A stretch of DNA of 39,955 nucleotides from Methanofastidiosum sp964630765 (GTDB lineage: Archaea > Methanobacteriota_B > Thermococci > Methanofastidiosales > Methanofastidiosaceae): positions 1-39,955 of the forward strand of contig CAZVXE010000008.1 of NCBI GenBank assembly GCA_964630765.1, read 5' to 3'. Positions within the stretch are counted from its first letter, which is position 1; each line of letters begins with the position of its first letter. The notes under the pieces are model-generated. The model worked only from the letters and a program-made list of their open reading frames with translations. It did no database searches and was not told where the DNA came from. The position numbers and the translations under genes are program-made. Positions 1 through 8,200 of the stretch are shown one piece after another.

Positions 1-199
1 AGATACCTCATACAAATAATATTTAAGTGTTTCTATTTAGAATATTTATTTGATACGACAAAATTAAAAGAATATTAATATTTATTTTTAGTATACGTAT
101 CATTAATAACATTAAATTTAATAAAAGAAATTTATATCGAATAAAATAATAATTAATTTATATAAATATAAGATTTAGAGATATTTTTTAGATTTGTCT
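1..199. other. AT-rich stretch with no recognised gene
   Basis: I see no gene of convincing length here on either strand. The sequence is extremely rich in A and T with scattered TATA-like strings. It lies downstream of the minus-strand chromate-transporter genes and probably holds their transcription end. The rest of the gap, up to the chromate-transporter stop at 410, is described under the small tail ORF. Confidence 0.5.
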
Positions 200-328
200 T
201 TAATCTTGACTTGTCTCGCCAATAGTATCCTGTTTATCTACTGAATATAACATATCTGTTTCATTTTGGGGTTCAAATTTATTTATATTTGCCCATTTCA
301 AAGCTATCCAATCCATATTTACGGACAT
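200..328 (-). CDS. Possible 42-residue ORF, in frame with the chromate-transporter gene
   Basis: A short ORF starts MSVNMDWIALKW and ends ETSQD before TAA. It lies in exactly the same frame as the gene that stops at 410-412, separated from it only by two TGA codons (410-412 and 350-352). The 18 codons between the two TGAs and all codons after the second contain no TAA or TAG. It may be a separate small protein, a decayed C-terminal extension of the transporter, or chance in AT-rich DNA. No convincing Shine-Dalgarno (SD) site precedes the ATG. The composition is polar and acidic with two Trp residues, and no family is recognised. Confidence 0.25.
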   Translation of the reverse strand: MSVNMDWIALKWANINKFEPQNETDMLYSVDKQDTIGETSQD

Positions 329-409
329 AGTACTTAATTTTTCTATTTGTCATCTTTTTCTGTCATTATATGGATATTTATCTGTAATATGAGAAGCAAC
401 TACTAATGA

Positions 410-919
410 TCATAAAACTAAAATCGCAATTAATCCCGATCCAATTATAAAGAATAGTGGATCTATTTTAGTTTTAACAAGTAAAATAAATATTACTAAT
501 ACTAATATTATGGCCTTTATATCAAAATTTATTAAAAATTGAGCTCCTAAGGAATACAATGTTATAAAAACAAGTACTGCTGTTCCAAGAGCTAGAGAAT
601 TAATAAAATATTCTTTTTTTAATTTAATTGATTTCTTTAACATCAAGTAGCTAGCTATGATTATTATTGGAGGTAAAAGTAAAAAAAATGTGGTCAATAT
701 GGCTCCGATAAAACCATGATATTTATATCCTATATATGTGGCCATATTGACTGCAATTGGGCCAGGTGTTATTTGGGCGGCAGTTAGAATTTCTTTGAAC
801 TCAGTGAAAGTTAAATAATTTTGACTAATCATTATATCTTTAATCAATCCAACAACAGCCCATCCGCCTCCGAAAGATACTGAACCGATATACAAGAAAA
901 TAGATAGAAGGTTTAGCAA
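410..919 (-). CDS. Chromate transporter family, half-size subunit (second of a pair)
   Basis: A 169-residue hydrophobic protein of the CHR family, which moves chromate or a related oxyanion across the cytoplasmic membrane. Family signs are the N-terminal SFGGGWAVVG motif (about residues 15-24) and the ITPGPIAVNMATYIG motif (about 50-64), followed by about four or five membrane segments. Full-length ChrA proteins contain two such halves. Here the halves are separate genes, a known arrangement for short-chain CHR proteins. The start is TTG (919), overlapping the stop of the upstream half-gene (shared bases TTGCTAA), which implies coupled translation and a heterodimer. It ends with TGA, after which the same frame continues open. 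The real substrate is not evident. Confidence 0.8.
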   Translation of the reverse strand: MLNLLSIFLYIGSVSFGGGWAVVGLIKDIMISQNYLTFTEFKEILTAAQITPGPIAVNMATYIGYKYHGFIGAILTTFFLLLPPIIIIASYLMLKKSIKLKKEYFINSLALGTAVLVFITLYSLGAQFLINFDIKAIILVLVIFILLVKTKIDPLFFIIGSGLIAILVL

Positions 920-1470
920 TCAATCCCCCTCTTTTCATGAAAATAATTAATCAAGACTATAGATACGAATACAAAGAATGTCAAGCTTCTATTCATTATC
1001 AGAGAAGCTATTCCAAAGAAAAAAAGAAGGATATTAATTTTGTTAAACTTGAGATTTATTAGAATCTTATATAATACATAGAGAGTTAAACCAACTGTTG
1101 CGATATAACAACCATCTAAAAATTTATTTACATAAATACTATCAGAATTGGCCTGTATCAAACTTGCAACGATTAATATTCCAAAAAAGGGAGGGATTAT
1201 AACCCCAAAAGATGCAAAAATTGCACCCCAAAGCCCCCTTAATTTCATACCCAATAATATTGACAAATTGAATGCTATTGGACCGGGCATAGACTGTGCG
1301 ATTGAAAGGAGATTAAAGAATTCTTTTTCAGTTATTAGTTTTTTATTAATTAGATTTCTCTCAATAGCAGGTATCATTGCGTAGCCCCCTCCGATAGTAA
1401 GTCCTGATATTTTAAGAAAAATATAAAAAATAGATAATAAGTCTCTGTTCTTTGAGATGATGTTTGTCAT
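913..1470 (-). CDS. Chromate transporter family, half-size subunit (first of a pair)
   Basis: A 185-residue partner of the gene at 410-919, with the same fold. The motif TIGGGYAMIPAI lies near residues 25-36 and SMPGPIAFNLSILLG near 60-74, with several hydrophobic helices and a short basic C-terminus. The start ATG (1468-1470) has a good SD site, AAGGAG, about 6 bases upstream. A TATA-like element at about 1502-1510 on the minus strand gives the promoter, and the gene is divergent from atwA. The pair probably forms one transporter of two inverted or parallel halves. Family assignment is firm; substrate (chromate, sulfate or other) is inferred from the family name only. Confidence 0.82.
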   Translation of the reverse strand: MTNIISKNRDLLSIFYIFLKISGLTIGGGYAMIPAIERNLINKKLITEKEFFNLLSIAQSMPGPIAFNLSILLGMKLRGLWGAIFASFGVIIPPFFGILIVASLIQANSDSIYVNKFLDGCYIATVGLTLYVLYKILINLKFNKINILLFFFGIASLIMNRSLTFFVFVSIVLINYFHEKRGIDC

Positions 1471-1498
1471 TTATTCTCCTTGAACTAATAGTAGCATA

Positions 1499-1511
1499 GG
1501 TGTATAAATAC
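1499..1511 (-). promoter_or_regulatory. TATA box for the chromate-transporter pair
   Basis: Read on the minus strand this is GTATTTATACACC, a TATA-like element about 30 bases upstream of the start codon at 1470. An SD site (AAGGAG) lies between it and the ATG. The position suits archaeal spacing, but the call is by eye only. Confidence 0.45.
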
Positions 1512-1559
1512 ATTAGTAATCAGGGAAATACTTATGAATTTATATTCGTAATCCAAAAA

Positions 1560-1569
1560 CTTAAATATG
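1560..1569 (+). promoter_or_regulatory. TATA box of atwA
   Basis: CTTAAATATG lies about 33-42 bases before the atwA ATG, predicting a transcript start near 1590 and a very short leader. No good SD precedes ATG 1602. A TTG at 1614 is the only other nearby start. Confidence 0.4.
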
Positions 1570-1601
1570 GTTAGATGTCTTAACATCAACATAAACAAAA
1601 G

Positions 1602-3212
1602 ATGGGGATTAAATTGAGCGAATATCTTTTGGAAGTTGAAAATGTATCAATTGTTTTTGATAATAAGAAGATTCTTGATAAAGTATCCTTCAAAGTAAAA
1701 GAAGGAGAATCTTTGGGATTACTGGGGAAGAGTGGTAGCGGTAAATCTGTTCTTATCAATATATTGAGGGGAACTAAAGAATACAGACCGACAGAAGGTA
1801 AGATTTTCTACAATGTTTCTTATTGCCCTAAATGTATGAAGGTGGACTTTCCAAGTAAAAAAGGCACCCCATGCACTAAATGTAATGGAGAAATGATTCT
1901 AAAAAAAGTAGATTTCTGGGAAGATACAGCTTTTTTTAATCCAATAAGAAAAAGAACTGCAATTATGCTACAACGTACCTTTTCTCTTTATGGTGAAAAA
2001 ACAGTGATGGAGAATATGCAAGACGCCTTTGCAGGTTCTGAAGTACCAAGGAGTATGGTAATACCTAAGATTATAGAACTTTTACAAAAGGTGAATATGA
2101 TCCAAAGGATGACCCATATTGCAAGGGATCTATCTGGTGGAGAAAAACAGAGGATTGTTCTTGCAAGGCAGCTTGCTATAAATCCAATGCTACTTCTTGC
2201 AGATGAGCCAACTGGTACTTTGGACCCTTTGACAGCAAACACAGTTCATAATGTACTACTAGACGCAGTAAAACAAGGAATGTCTCTAATAGTTACGTCT
2301 CACTGGCCTGAAGCGATTGAATTATTGGCCCAAAAAGCAGTCTGGCTTGAAAATGGAAAAGTTATCCACGACGGAGATTCGAAAGAAGTAGTTAAGGCTT
2401 TTATGGAAAAGCTATTACCTGAAGAAAAGATAAGATTCCCCGGAATTGGTAGCAGCATAATCGAATTATGGGATGTAAAAAAGTATTACTACTCTATATC
2501 TCGTGGAGTTGTTAAGGCTGTTGATGGGGTTACTTTTGCAGTTAACGAAAAAGAGATTTTTGGCCTTGTAGGTAAGAGTGGAACGGGTAAAACTACAGTT
2601 TCTAGAATGATTGCAGGTATCACCCCTTTTACCGAAGGTGAACTAAACGTCAGGATTGGCGATGAATGGATAGACATGAAAGAGCCCGGATTTCTAGGTA
2701 AAGGAAAGGCGATGCTTTACATGGGTGTTCTTCACCAAGAGTACACACTATACCCTGACAAAAATGTATTACAAAATCTTACTGATGCCATAGGTATTAA
2801 GTTACCTAAAGAATTAGGAAAAATGAAAGTTATTTCTGTTCTGGAAGGGGTCGGATTTGAAGACCCGAAGGAGCTGGATGAAATCTTAAATAAAATGCCA
2901 GATGCGTTGTCAGTTGGTGAAAAGCACAGAATTGCACTGGCCCAAGTATTGATCAAGGAACCACGGATAGTGATTCTTGATGAGCCAACTGGTACAATGG
3001 ATCCATTCACAAGAAAGATAGTTGCAAAATCTATTAGAAGAGCAAGAGAAGTTTTGGGTGAAACGTTTTTAATAGTCACTCACGACTCAGATTTTATCGT
3101 GGATGTTTGCGATAGAGCGTGCTTCATGAAAGATGGAAAAGTAGTCTTCATAGGTGAGCCTGAGGATATAAAAGAAAGGATGATCTCGGCTAAAGAACCT
3201 GAGAATGAATAA
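1602..3212 (+). CDS. atwA: Methyl-coenzyme M reductase component A2 (double ABC ATPase)
   Basis: A 536-residue soluble ATPase with two ABC domains and no membrane segment. Domain 1 has Walker A GKSGSGKSV at about 42-50, signature LSGGEKQR near 178 and Walker B LLLADEPTG near 200. Domain 2 has GKSGTGKTT near 324, a variant signature LSVGEKHR near 436 and IVILDEPTG near 456. A four-Cys zinc-ribbon-like insert (CPKC...CTKC, Cys 75, 78, 91, 94) sits in domain 1, as is typical of AtwA. AtwA uses ATP in the complex that reduces the nickel of coenzyme F430 and so activates methyl-CoM reductase. The length matches the family. It is monocistronic here, with a T-rich terminator downstream. It is the strongest single marker that this is a methanogen. 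TTG at 1614 is an alternative start. Confidence 0.93.
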   Translation: MGIKLSEYLLEVENVSIVFDNKKILDKVSFKVKEGESLGLLGKSGSGKSVLINILRGTKEYRPTEGKIFYNVSYCPKCMKVDFPSKKGTPCTKCNGEMILKKVDFWEDTAFFNPIRKRTAIMLQRTFSLYGEKTVMENMQDAFAGSEVPRSMVIPKIIELLQKVNMIQRMTHIARDLSGGEKQRIVLARQLAINPMLLLADEPTGTLDPLTANTVHNVLLDAVKQGMSLIVTSHWPEAIELLAQKAVWLENGKVIHDGDSKEVVKAFMEKLLPEEKIRFPGIGSSIIELWDVKKYYYSISRGVVKAVDGVTFAVNEKEIFGLVGKSGTGKTTVSRMIAGITPFTEGELNVRIGDEWIDMKEPGFLGKGKAMLYMGVLHQEYTLYPDKNVLQNLTDAIGIKLPKELGKMKVISVLEGVGFEDPKELDEILNKMPDALSVGEKHRIALAQVLIKEPRIVILDEPTGTMDPFTRKIVAKSIRRAREVLGETFLIVTHDSDFIVDVCDRACFMKDGKVVFIGEPEDIKERMISAKEPENE

Positions 3213-3228
3213 ATTTCCTATTCATTTA

Positions 3229-3250
3229 ATATTTTTTTATTTTAAATTTA
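3229..3250 (+). terminator. T-rich terminator after atwA
   Basis: A run containing ATTTTTTTATTTTAAATTT follows the atwA stop within 20-40 bases. Archaeal RNA polymerase terminates at such T-tracts without needing a hairpin. Confidence 0.45.
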
Positions 3251-3392
3251 ATTACATTAACCAATTTCAAAATACACAGTTTTGAAAAGCCTTAACATAG
3301 TTATTGATTAGCAATACTGTTACAAAAAAGAAACACTAATATTAAAATCTGATAATGATTGGCTTAGACATCCACAAGAATAAATAAAATAA

Positions 3393-4394
3393 TTATCTCC
3401 TTGACAGAACATGAAGATATCTAGTAAGACTTTTATGGACTCTAAAGCTATAGATGTTTTCAATGCGAAATCCTAGTTCATCAAATGGGTATTCTTTATC
3501 TAATCCAATTACACATCGTTTTTTGAAGGAGCCCAGTATTGAAAAAAAGCAATCCCTATACATCTTTTCCTTATCTTTATCTATCTTGGTGGAACGGCCA
3601 TACGGCGCATCAGTAACTATAGATTCAAAGTTCCTTTCAAATATTTCGGATATTTTCCTTGCGTCTCCGGATCTAATGTCAAAGTTTTTTATTCCATAAT
3701 TTAAAAGATTCGTTTTTGTTCCTACTACACTTTTTTCCTCAATATCAAGACCATACGTATCAAGCCCTATGAGGCCTGCTTCGATTAGAATACCCCCTGT
3801 CCCCGCAAAAGGGTCTAATATCTCTTTTTGAGCTTGTGAAATATTAATCATTGCTCTTGCAATACGTGGATCAATTGAAGTAGGTGAAAAAAATGGCCTT
3901 AATTGTGGTTTTCTTTTGTTAAAATCCTTCTTGTTTCTCTCAAAGATTTTTTTCCCAATATATAATTTATTTTTAAACACCAAACCGATTATTTCATCCA
4001 TCGGATTTGTTAAATCTGCTTTTATATTGTTATCAAAATATTTTGATATAGACTTTGCAATGAGAAGTTCCAGATTATTGTATTCTCTGTTCTCTTTATT
4101 CTTAACTCTAACTTTAAAAGTTCTATCGAAGCTAAGGTGAGAATCCCATTGGATCTCTGAAAGAGTTTTATCTATTTTTTCATCAATAACTGACTCAGAA
4201 ATAATTTCCAATACAAAATGAGTCAGGCCTAACCGAAAAATAAAATCAATTATAACATTACTGGTTTTAATTATTAGCAATTGCCCCTCGCCAAAAGTTA
4301 TTTCATATTTTATTCCATAAGAATTTAGCAAAGAAATAACTTCCTCTTTGGCAAATAGAGTATTACTCCCAGAAAGAAAAAATAAAAGTTTCAT
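3393..4394 (-). CDS. trmG10: tRNA (guanine-10-N2) methyltransferase, archaeal Trm11 type
   Basis: A 333-residue SAM-dependent enzyme expected to methylate N2 of G10 in tRNA. The N-terminal half (about 1-150) looks like the NFLD/THUMP RNA-binding module. The C-terminal half is a Rossmann methyltransferase with SAM motif ILDPFAGTGG near 190-200 and the catalytic TDAPYGRST near 260, a variant of the usual DPPYG. Archaeal TrmG10 proteins are about 330-350 residues. The ATG (4392-4394) abuts the PCNA stop codon with no bases between, so it is cotranscribed with PCNA. The Asp-Ala in place of Asp-Pro in motif IV is worth noting but is tolerated in related enzymes. Other THUMP methyltransferases are the main alternative. 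Confidence 0.82.
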   Translation of the reverse strand: MKLLFFLSGSNTLFAKEEVISLLNSYGIKYEITFGEGQLLIIKTSNVIIDFIFRLGLTHFVLEIISESVIDEKIDKTLSEIQWDSHLSFDRTFKVRVKNKENREYNNLELLIAKSISKYFDNNIKADLTNPMDEIIGLVFKNKLYIGKKIFERNKKDFNKRKPQLRPFFSPTSIDPRIARAMINISQAQKEILDPFAGTGGILIEAGLIGLDTYGLDIEEKSVVGTKTNLLNYGIKNFDIRSGDARKISEIFERNFESIVTDAPYGRSTKIDKDKEKMYRDCFFSILGSFKKRCVIGLDKEYPFDELGFRIENIYSFRVHKSLTRYLHVLSRR

Positions 4395-5144
4395 CTATAT
4401 CTCCATTGGAGCAAGGTATAGTGTAAATCGGCCTTCTTCGCCTATTGGATATTCAAGTTTTAAGGGGAGTTTTGAGCCTCCAACAGATATTTTAAGATAA
4501 TCTGAAACGGCAAATGCGTTTAAGAAACTTAGGATATAATTAAGATTATATTTTGAACGTTGAATAGATTTTGCATCAAATTTTTTTATGGATTTTGATT
4601 CTGAAGAGATTTCGGCCAAGGCCTTTGAAGTATAATCTTCAGAGGAAATAGAAATATTGTTTTTATGAATTGAAAAAAGAATTGTTCCCCCTATCACGGC
4701 CATATCTTTTATAATATCCCTAAAAATTTTACTATCAATTTCAATAAAAGTAGAATATTTAGGGTTTAATTTGGGAATACTAAAATTAGTAGTTGAAAGT
4801 AAAGTAAATTCAAAATTTCTTTTAAAATCGCTTTCCAAAATAATCTCTACTTTTCCCGCTTTAGAATTGATATCAATGCTCATTAATTCGTTTTGGTAAG
4901 CCCTTCTACATATCTTAGAAAAAGAATCTATATTAATCCCGACTGATTCTTCAGCATCTATTTCAAATTTATCAAAAGTTTTAGCGGGCATTAAAAATTC
5001 TACTTTGGATATGAGAGAAGGGTCTGTCCCTTCAATATATATCCCATCCTTGTTTATTGTAAACAAGCATTCGCCTGTCAGCTCAGATATTGATTCGATT
5101 ACTGGTTTAATATTTGTGATATTCTGTGATACAAAGCGAGACAT
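4395..5144 (-). CDS. pcn: PCNA, DNA polymerase sliding clamp
   Basis: A 249-residue sliding clamp that forms a trimeric ring around DNA and tethers the replicative polymerase, Fen1 and ligase. Length and fold pattern match archaeal PCNA. The C-terminal sequence YLAPMEI matches the end of archaeal clamps, which helps form the pocket for PIP-box partners. The stop is TAG. The predicted TATA (CTTTTATAAC on the minus strand, about 5172-5182) lies about 30 bases from the ATG, so the mRNA is probably leaderless. trmG10 follows directly. The Fen1 in this window (30358-31356) ends in a PIP-box-like motif and is an expected partner. Confidence 0.93.
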   Translation of the reverse strand: MSRFVSQNITNIKPVIESISELTGECLFTINKDGIYIEGTDPSLISKVEFLMPAKTFDKFEIDAEESVGINIDSFSKICRRAYQNELMSIDINSKAGKVEIILESDFKRNFEFTLLSTTNFSIPKLNPKYSTFIEIDSKIFRDIIKDMAVIGGTILFSIHKNNISISSEDYTSKALAEISSESKSIKKFDAKSIQRSKYNLNYILSFLNAFAVSDYLKISVGGSKLPLKLEYPIGEEGRFTLYLAPMEI

Positions 5145-5210
5145 TAAAACACGTATAAGTTTATCAAAATAGTTATAAAAGATTTTCGTATAAATTATTC
5201 AAAATATTAC

Positions 5211-8200
5211 TCATATTTGATTTTTCTTCTTACCTTTTATTACTTCTTTTGGGTCTGGAACTGCTGCCGGATTGCTAGAAAAGAAGCGAGTATTTGTTTC
5301 TTTCTTCCCTTTGATGAGTTCTTTTGGATCTGGTGTTGAAGTATAAGTTTCATTTGAACTAGAGGATCTTTTTTCTAGCAATTCTTTAATTGAAGAAGGT
5401 ATCTCTGGTGAAGTATTGTTATGTTTAAAGTTGTTTGTCCAAGAACTACCCTTTTTACTTGATCCATTACCCTCATCTTTAAATGGATTCTCTGGTTCCC
5501 CATTATTCTTCTTTTGTCTAAACTCTTTGTATGCTCTTTCTACCGCGGGGGGAAGATCCAAATCAACATTCTTAGGAACTACTCTTCCTTTTATCTCCTT
5601 CAATTGTTCTTCTTCAAAATCAACATGTTTCTTAATTTCAAGGTCATCGAGTTCATTTAAGATTTTAATCTGGAATTCATCAAGTTCTTTTCGGTTCATT
5701 AGATCTATATGGGAAGGTTCTTGTTGAACATTAATTTGCTCTTCTTCTCTAGAAATGTTCTCTTGTCTTTTTTCTATCTCTTCTAGGGTCTTAGAAATCT
5801 CGGATCTCAAAGATTCTATTTCAAACGAATCAAGGGAATCTATTTTATCTTTATCTTGTAAAGTTAATTTTAGTTCTTCGAGCTCTTTTCTTATTTCCTC
5901 AGGAGGCTTAAATTCTACTTCTGAAGGCCTTATCTCAGCATCTTCTTTCATTATCGGATTAACTGGTGATGGTGAAAATTTCGCTTCTACCTTTCCATTA
6001 TTATTCTTAAATTTATCTTTTAATAGAGGTAGATCCTCTTCTAAAATATTTATGGATTCTAGTTCTTTTCTTAATTGTTCATTCTTAATTTCTTTACCTT
6101 CCTGTGATTGGTATAAATGATCCAGTGAAAACGACTTTTTTTCTTGGGGTATTCCTTCTTTCTTCTTTGAAAATAGTGTAAATTTACTCTTTTGTTTTTG
6201 TTTTATCGCAGGAGGTGCTACTCTTTTACCAAGTAGTTCTTGGTCAATCTGATCTTTTGTTAAAATATTTTCGCCCCCCTCACGTTTTACAAATTCTTTA
6301 AATTTATTTTCAACTTCAAGATTTGGAGATACAGGCACTTGAACTCTTTCTTTGGAGGGAATTTTTTCCTTTTTAGAAAATAGACCAAAACTTTTCTTCT
6401 CTTTTTTTGGTTCTTTAACTATTGGTTTAACTTGAGCTTCAAAAGCTACAGGAGCTTTTTGATCAGATTTAATCACTTTTTCTTTTTGTTTTGGAAACAA
6501 TCTAAATCCTTTCTTGGATTTTATTTTCTCTTTTTTGATTGTTTCTGGTCCAGTTGGCGGAGTTCCGTCTTTTGGCATAGAAAGTTTAGTGGAAGATGGC
6601 CCTTTTGATCTCATGGATTTGTACACTGAGTACCCAACTATTGACAAAAGTAATACAATGATTGCAATTATAATAAAAGGTGCGTAAGGTGAGGATTTAA
6701 TATCTTCTATTGTTTGAGTTACAGATTGGGGAACACTCGGTAAACTAGTTTGTGGTTCTGGTTTTGCTTTAACACTAATTGTTGTTCTTTCCATATCAAA
6801 AGATTTTGATTCTTCGAAGATATTTTTCCAGGAAAATTTAGAATCTTCTAGGATGAATGCTCCAGATTTTGTAGCTTTTACTTGTATCTCTTTTGATACT
6901 TCACTTCCACCTTTTATTTCCCCAATAAGTATTTCCTTGTCCCCAGAAACAATCTCAAATCCTGGAGGAAGGACTTCAACTAATTTAACTTCGTAAATAT
7001 CGTCTTTTCCCCAGTTTTTGATGTTATAGGTTATCCTTACTGTTTCTCCTTCTTCAATCTCATTTGTAGATATAGTCCTAGAAATTGAAGGCCCCCATAC
7101 TGTGACTAGTGTCGGGGATAAAGATTTAGTTCCTTTGACTCCCCATTCATCTTCATATGTTGATAAAGTTTGGCCAATTTGGTATTCTCCGCCTTGAGAA
7201 GGTACTAAAGTGTATCTTAAAGTTACTCTCTCTTCAGGTTTCAATTGGCCCCCCCAATAATTAATACCTGTTGTTACTTGAAGGTTTGAAGGTATTCTAT
7301 CTTCGATCCTTACATTTTTAGCGTCACCATCGCCTGTGTTTGTTATTATTGTAACTACTGGAATGATATGGCCAATTCTAATTATGTCAGACTCGTACTC
7401 AGATTCTTGTCTTAGCAAATTAATAGTTGGAGTCCTCCCGCCAACAGTTATATTTGTTGATACCTCAGATTTTGATTTCTTTCCAGCTATATCTTCAAAT
7501 TCTGAAGAGGTATTAATTGTAAATATCTTATCCTTATTTTCTTGAAGAACTCTAACTGTGAATTTACTTGTTTTTGAATCACCCTGCTTTAGAGTATCGA
7601 CGAATCCTCCCAATTCTCCGTCGACTAATTCTATATCCCCCGAAATAGCATTGATGAAACTTATTTTCTTTGCAAGACCATCCCCAGTATTCGTTAAAGT
7701 TAGTACAACATCTACATATTTATAATCGGCAAAAGAATATTCTTCATTGAAGTATTGAATATTGGAGATTGTTATTTTGGGCTCACCATTTACTCTTACA
7801 GATGTGCCTGACGCAATATGTTCAAAACTGTGGCCTTCTAAATCATAATACAATAATTTAGTATCCCCTATTTTGTATTCCCCTGGGTAAGATGCAGTTA
7901 TTATATACTTGAACATCTTTTCTTGTTCAGGTTTTAGTTCAGAGATTGTATATTCTATTCTTTTTGTTTTAGGATCATCAATTAGTCTGAATCCTTCAGG
8001 AACAAAATCAAGAACTTGTACATCTCTTGCAATTTTATTTCCAGTGTTCCTTATAACTAAAACTACGATAACGGAATCTCCTCTAGATATGGTAACTCTG
8101 TCCAATTTTTTAAGGATCTCAAGTCTTGGAAATTCCTTGCTTACCGTAACTGGTTCAAGTTTTGAAGTTGTTTTGTAGTTTTTCCCCGCTTCGTCTTCAA

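Noticed and set aside
200..412. UGA read as Trp or selenocysteine across the genome
   Set aside because: hypD, mcrC and the kinase-like gene end at TGA at family-typical lengths, and I see no SECIS-like hairpin near the transporter, so only a local explanation is kept.
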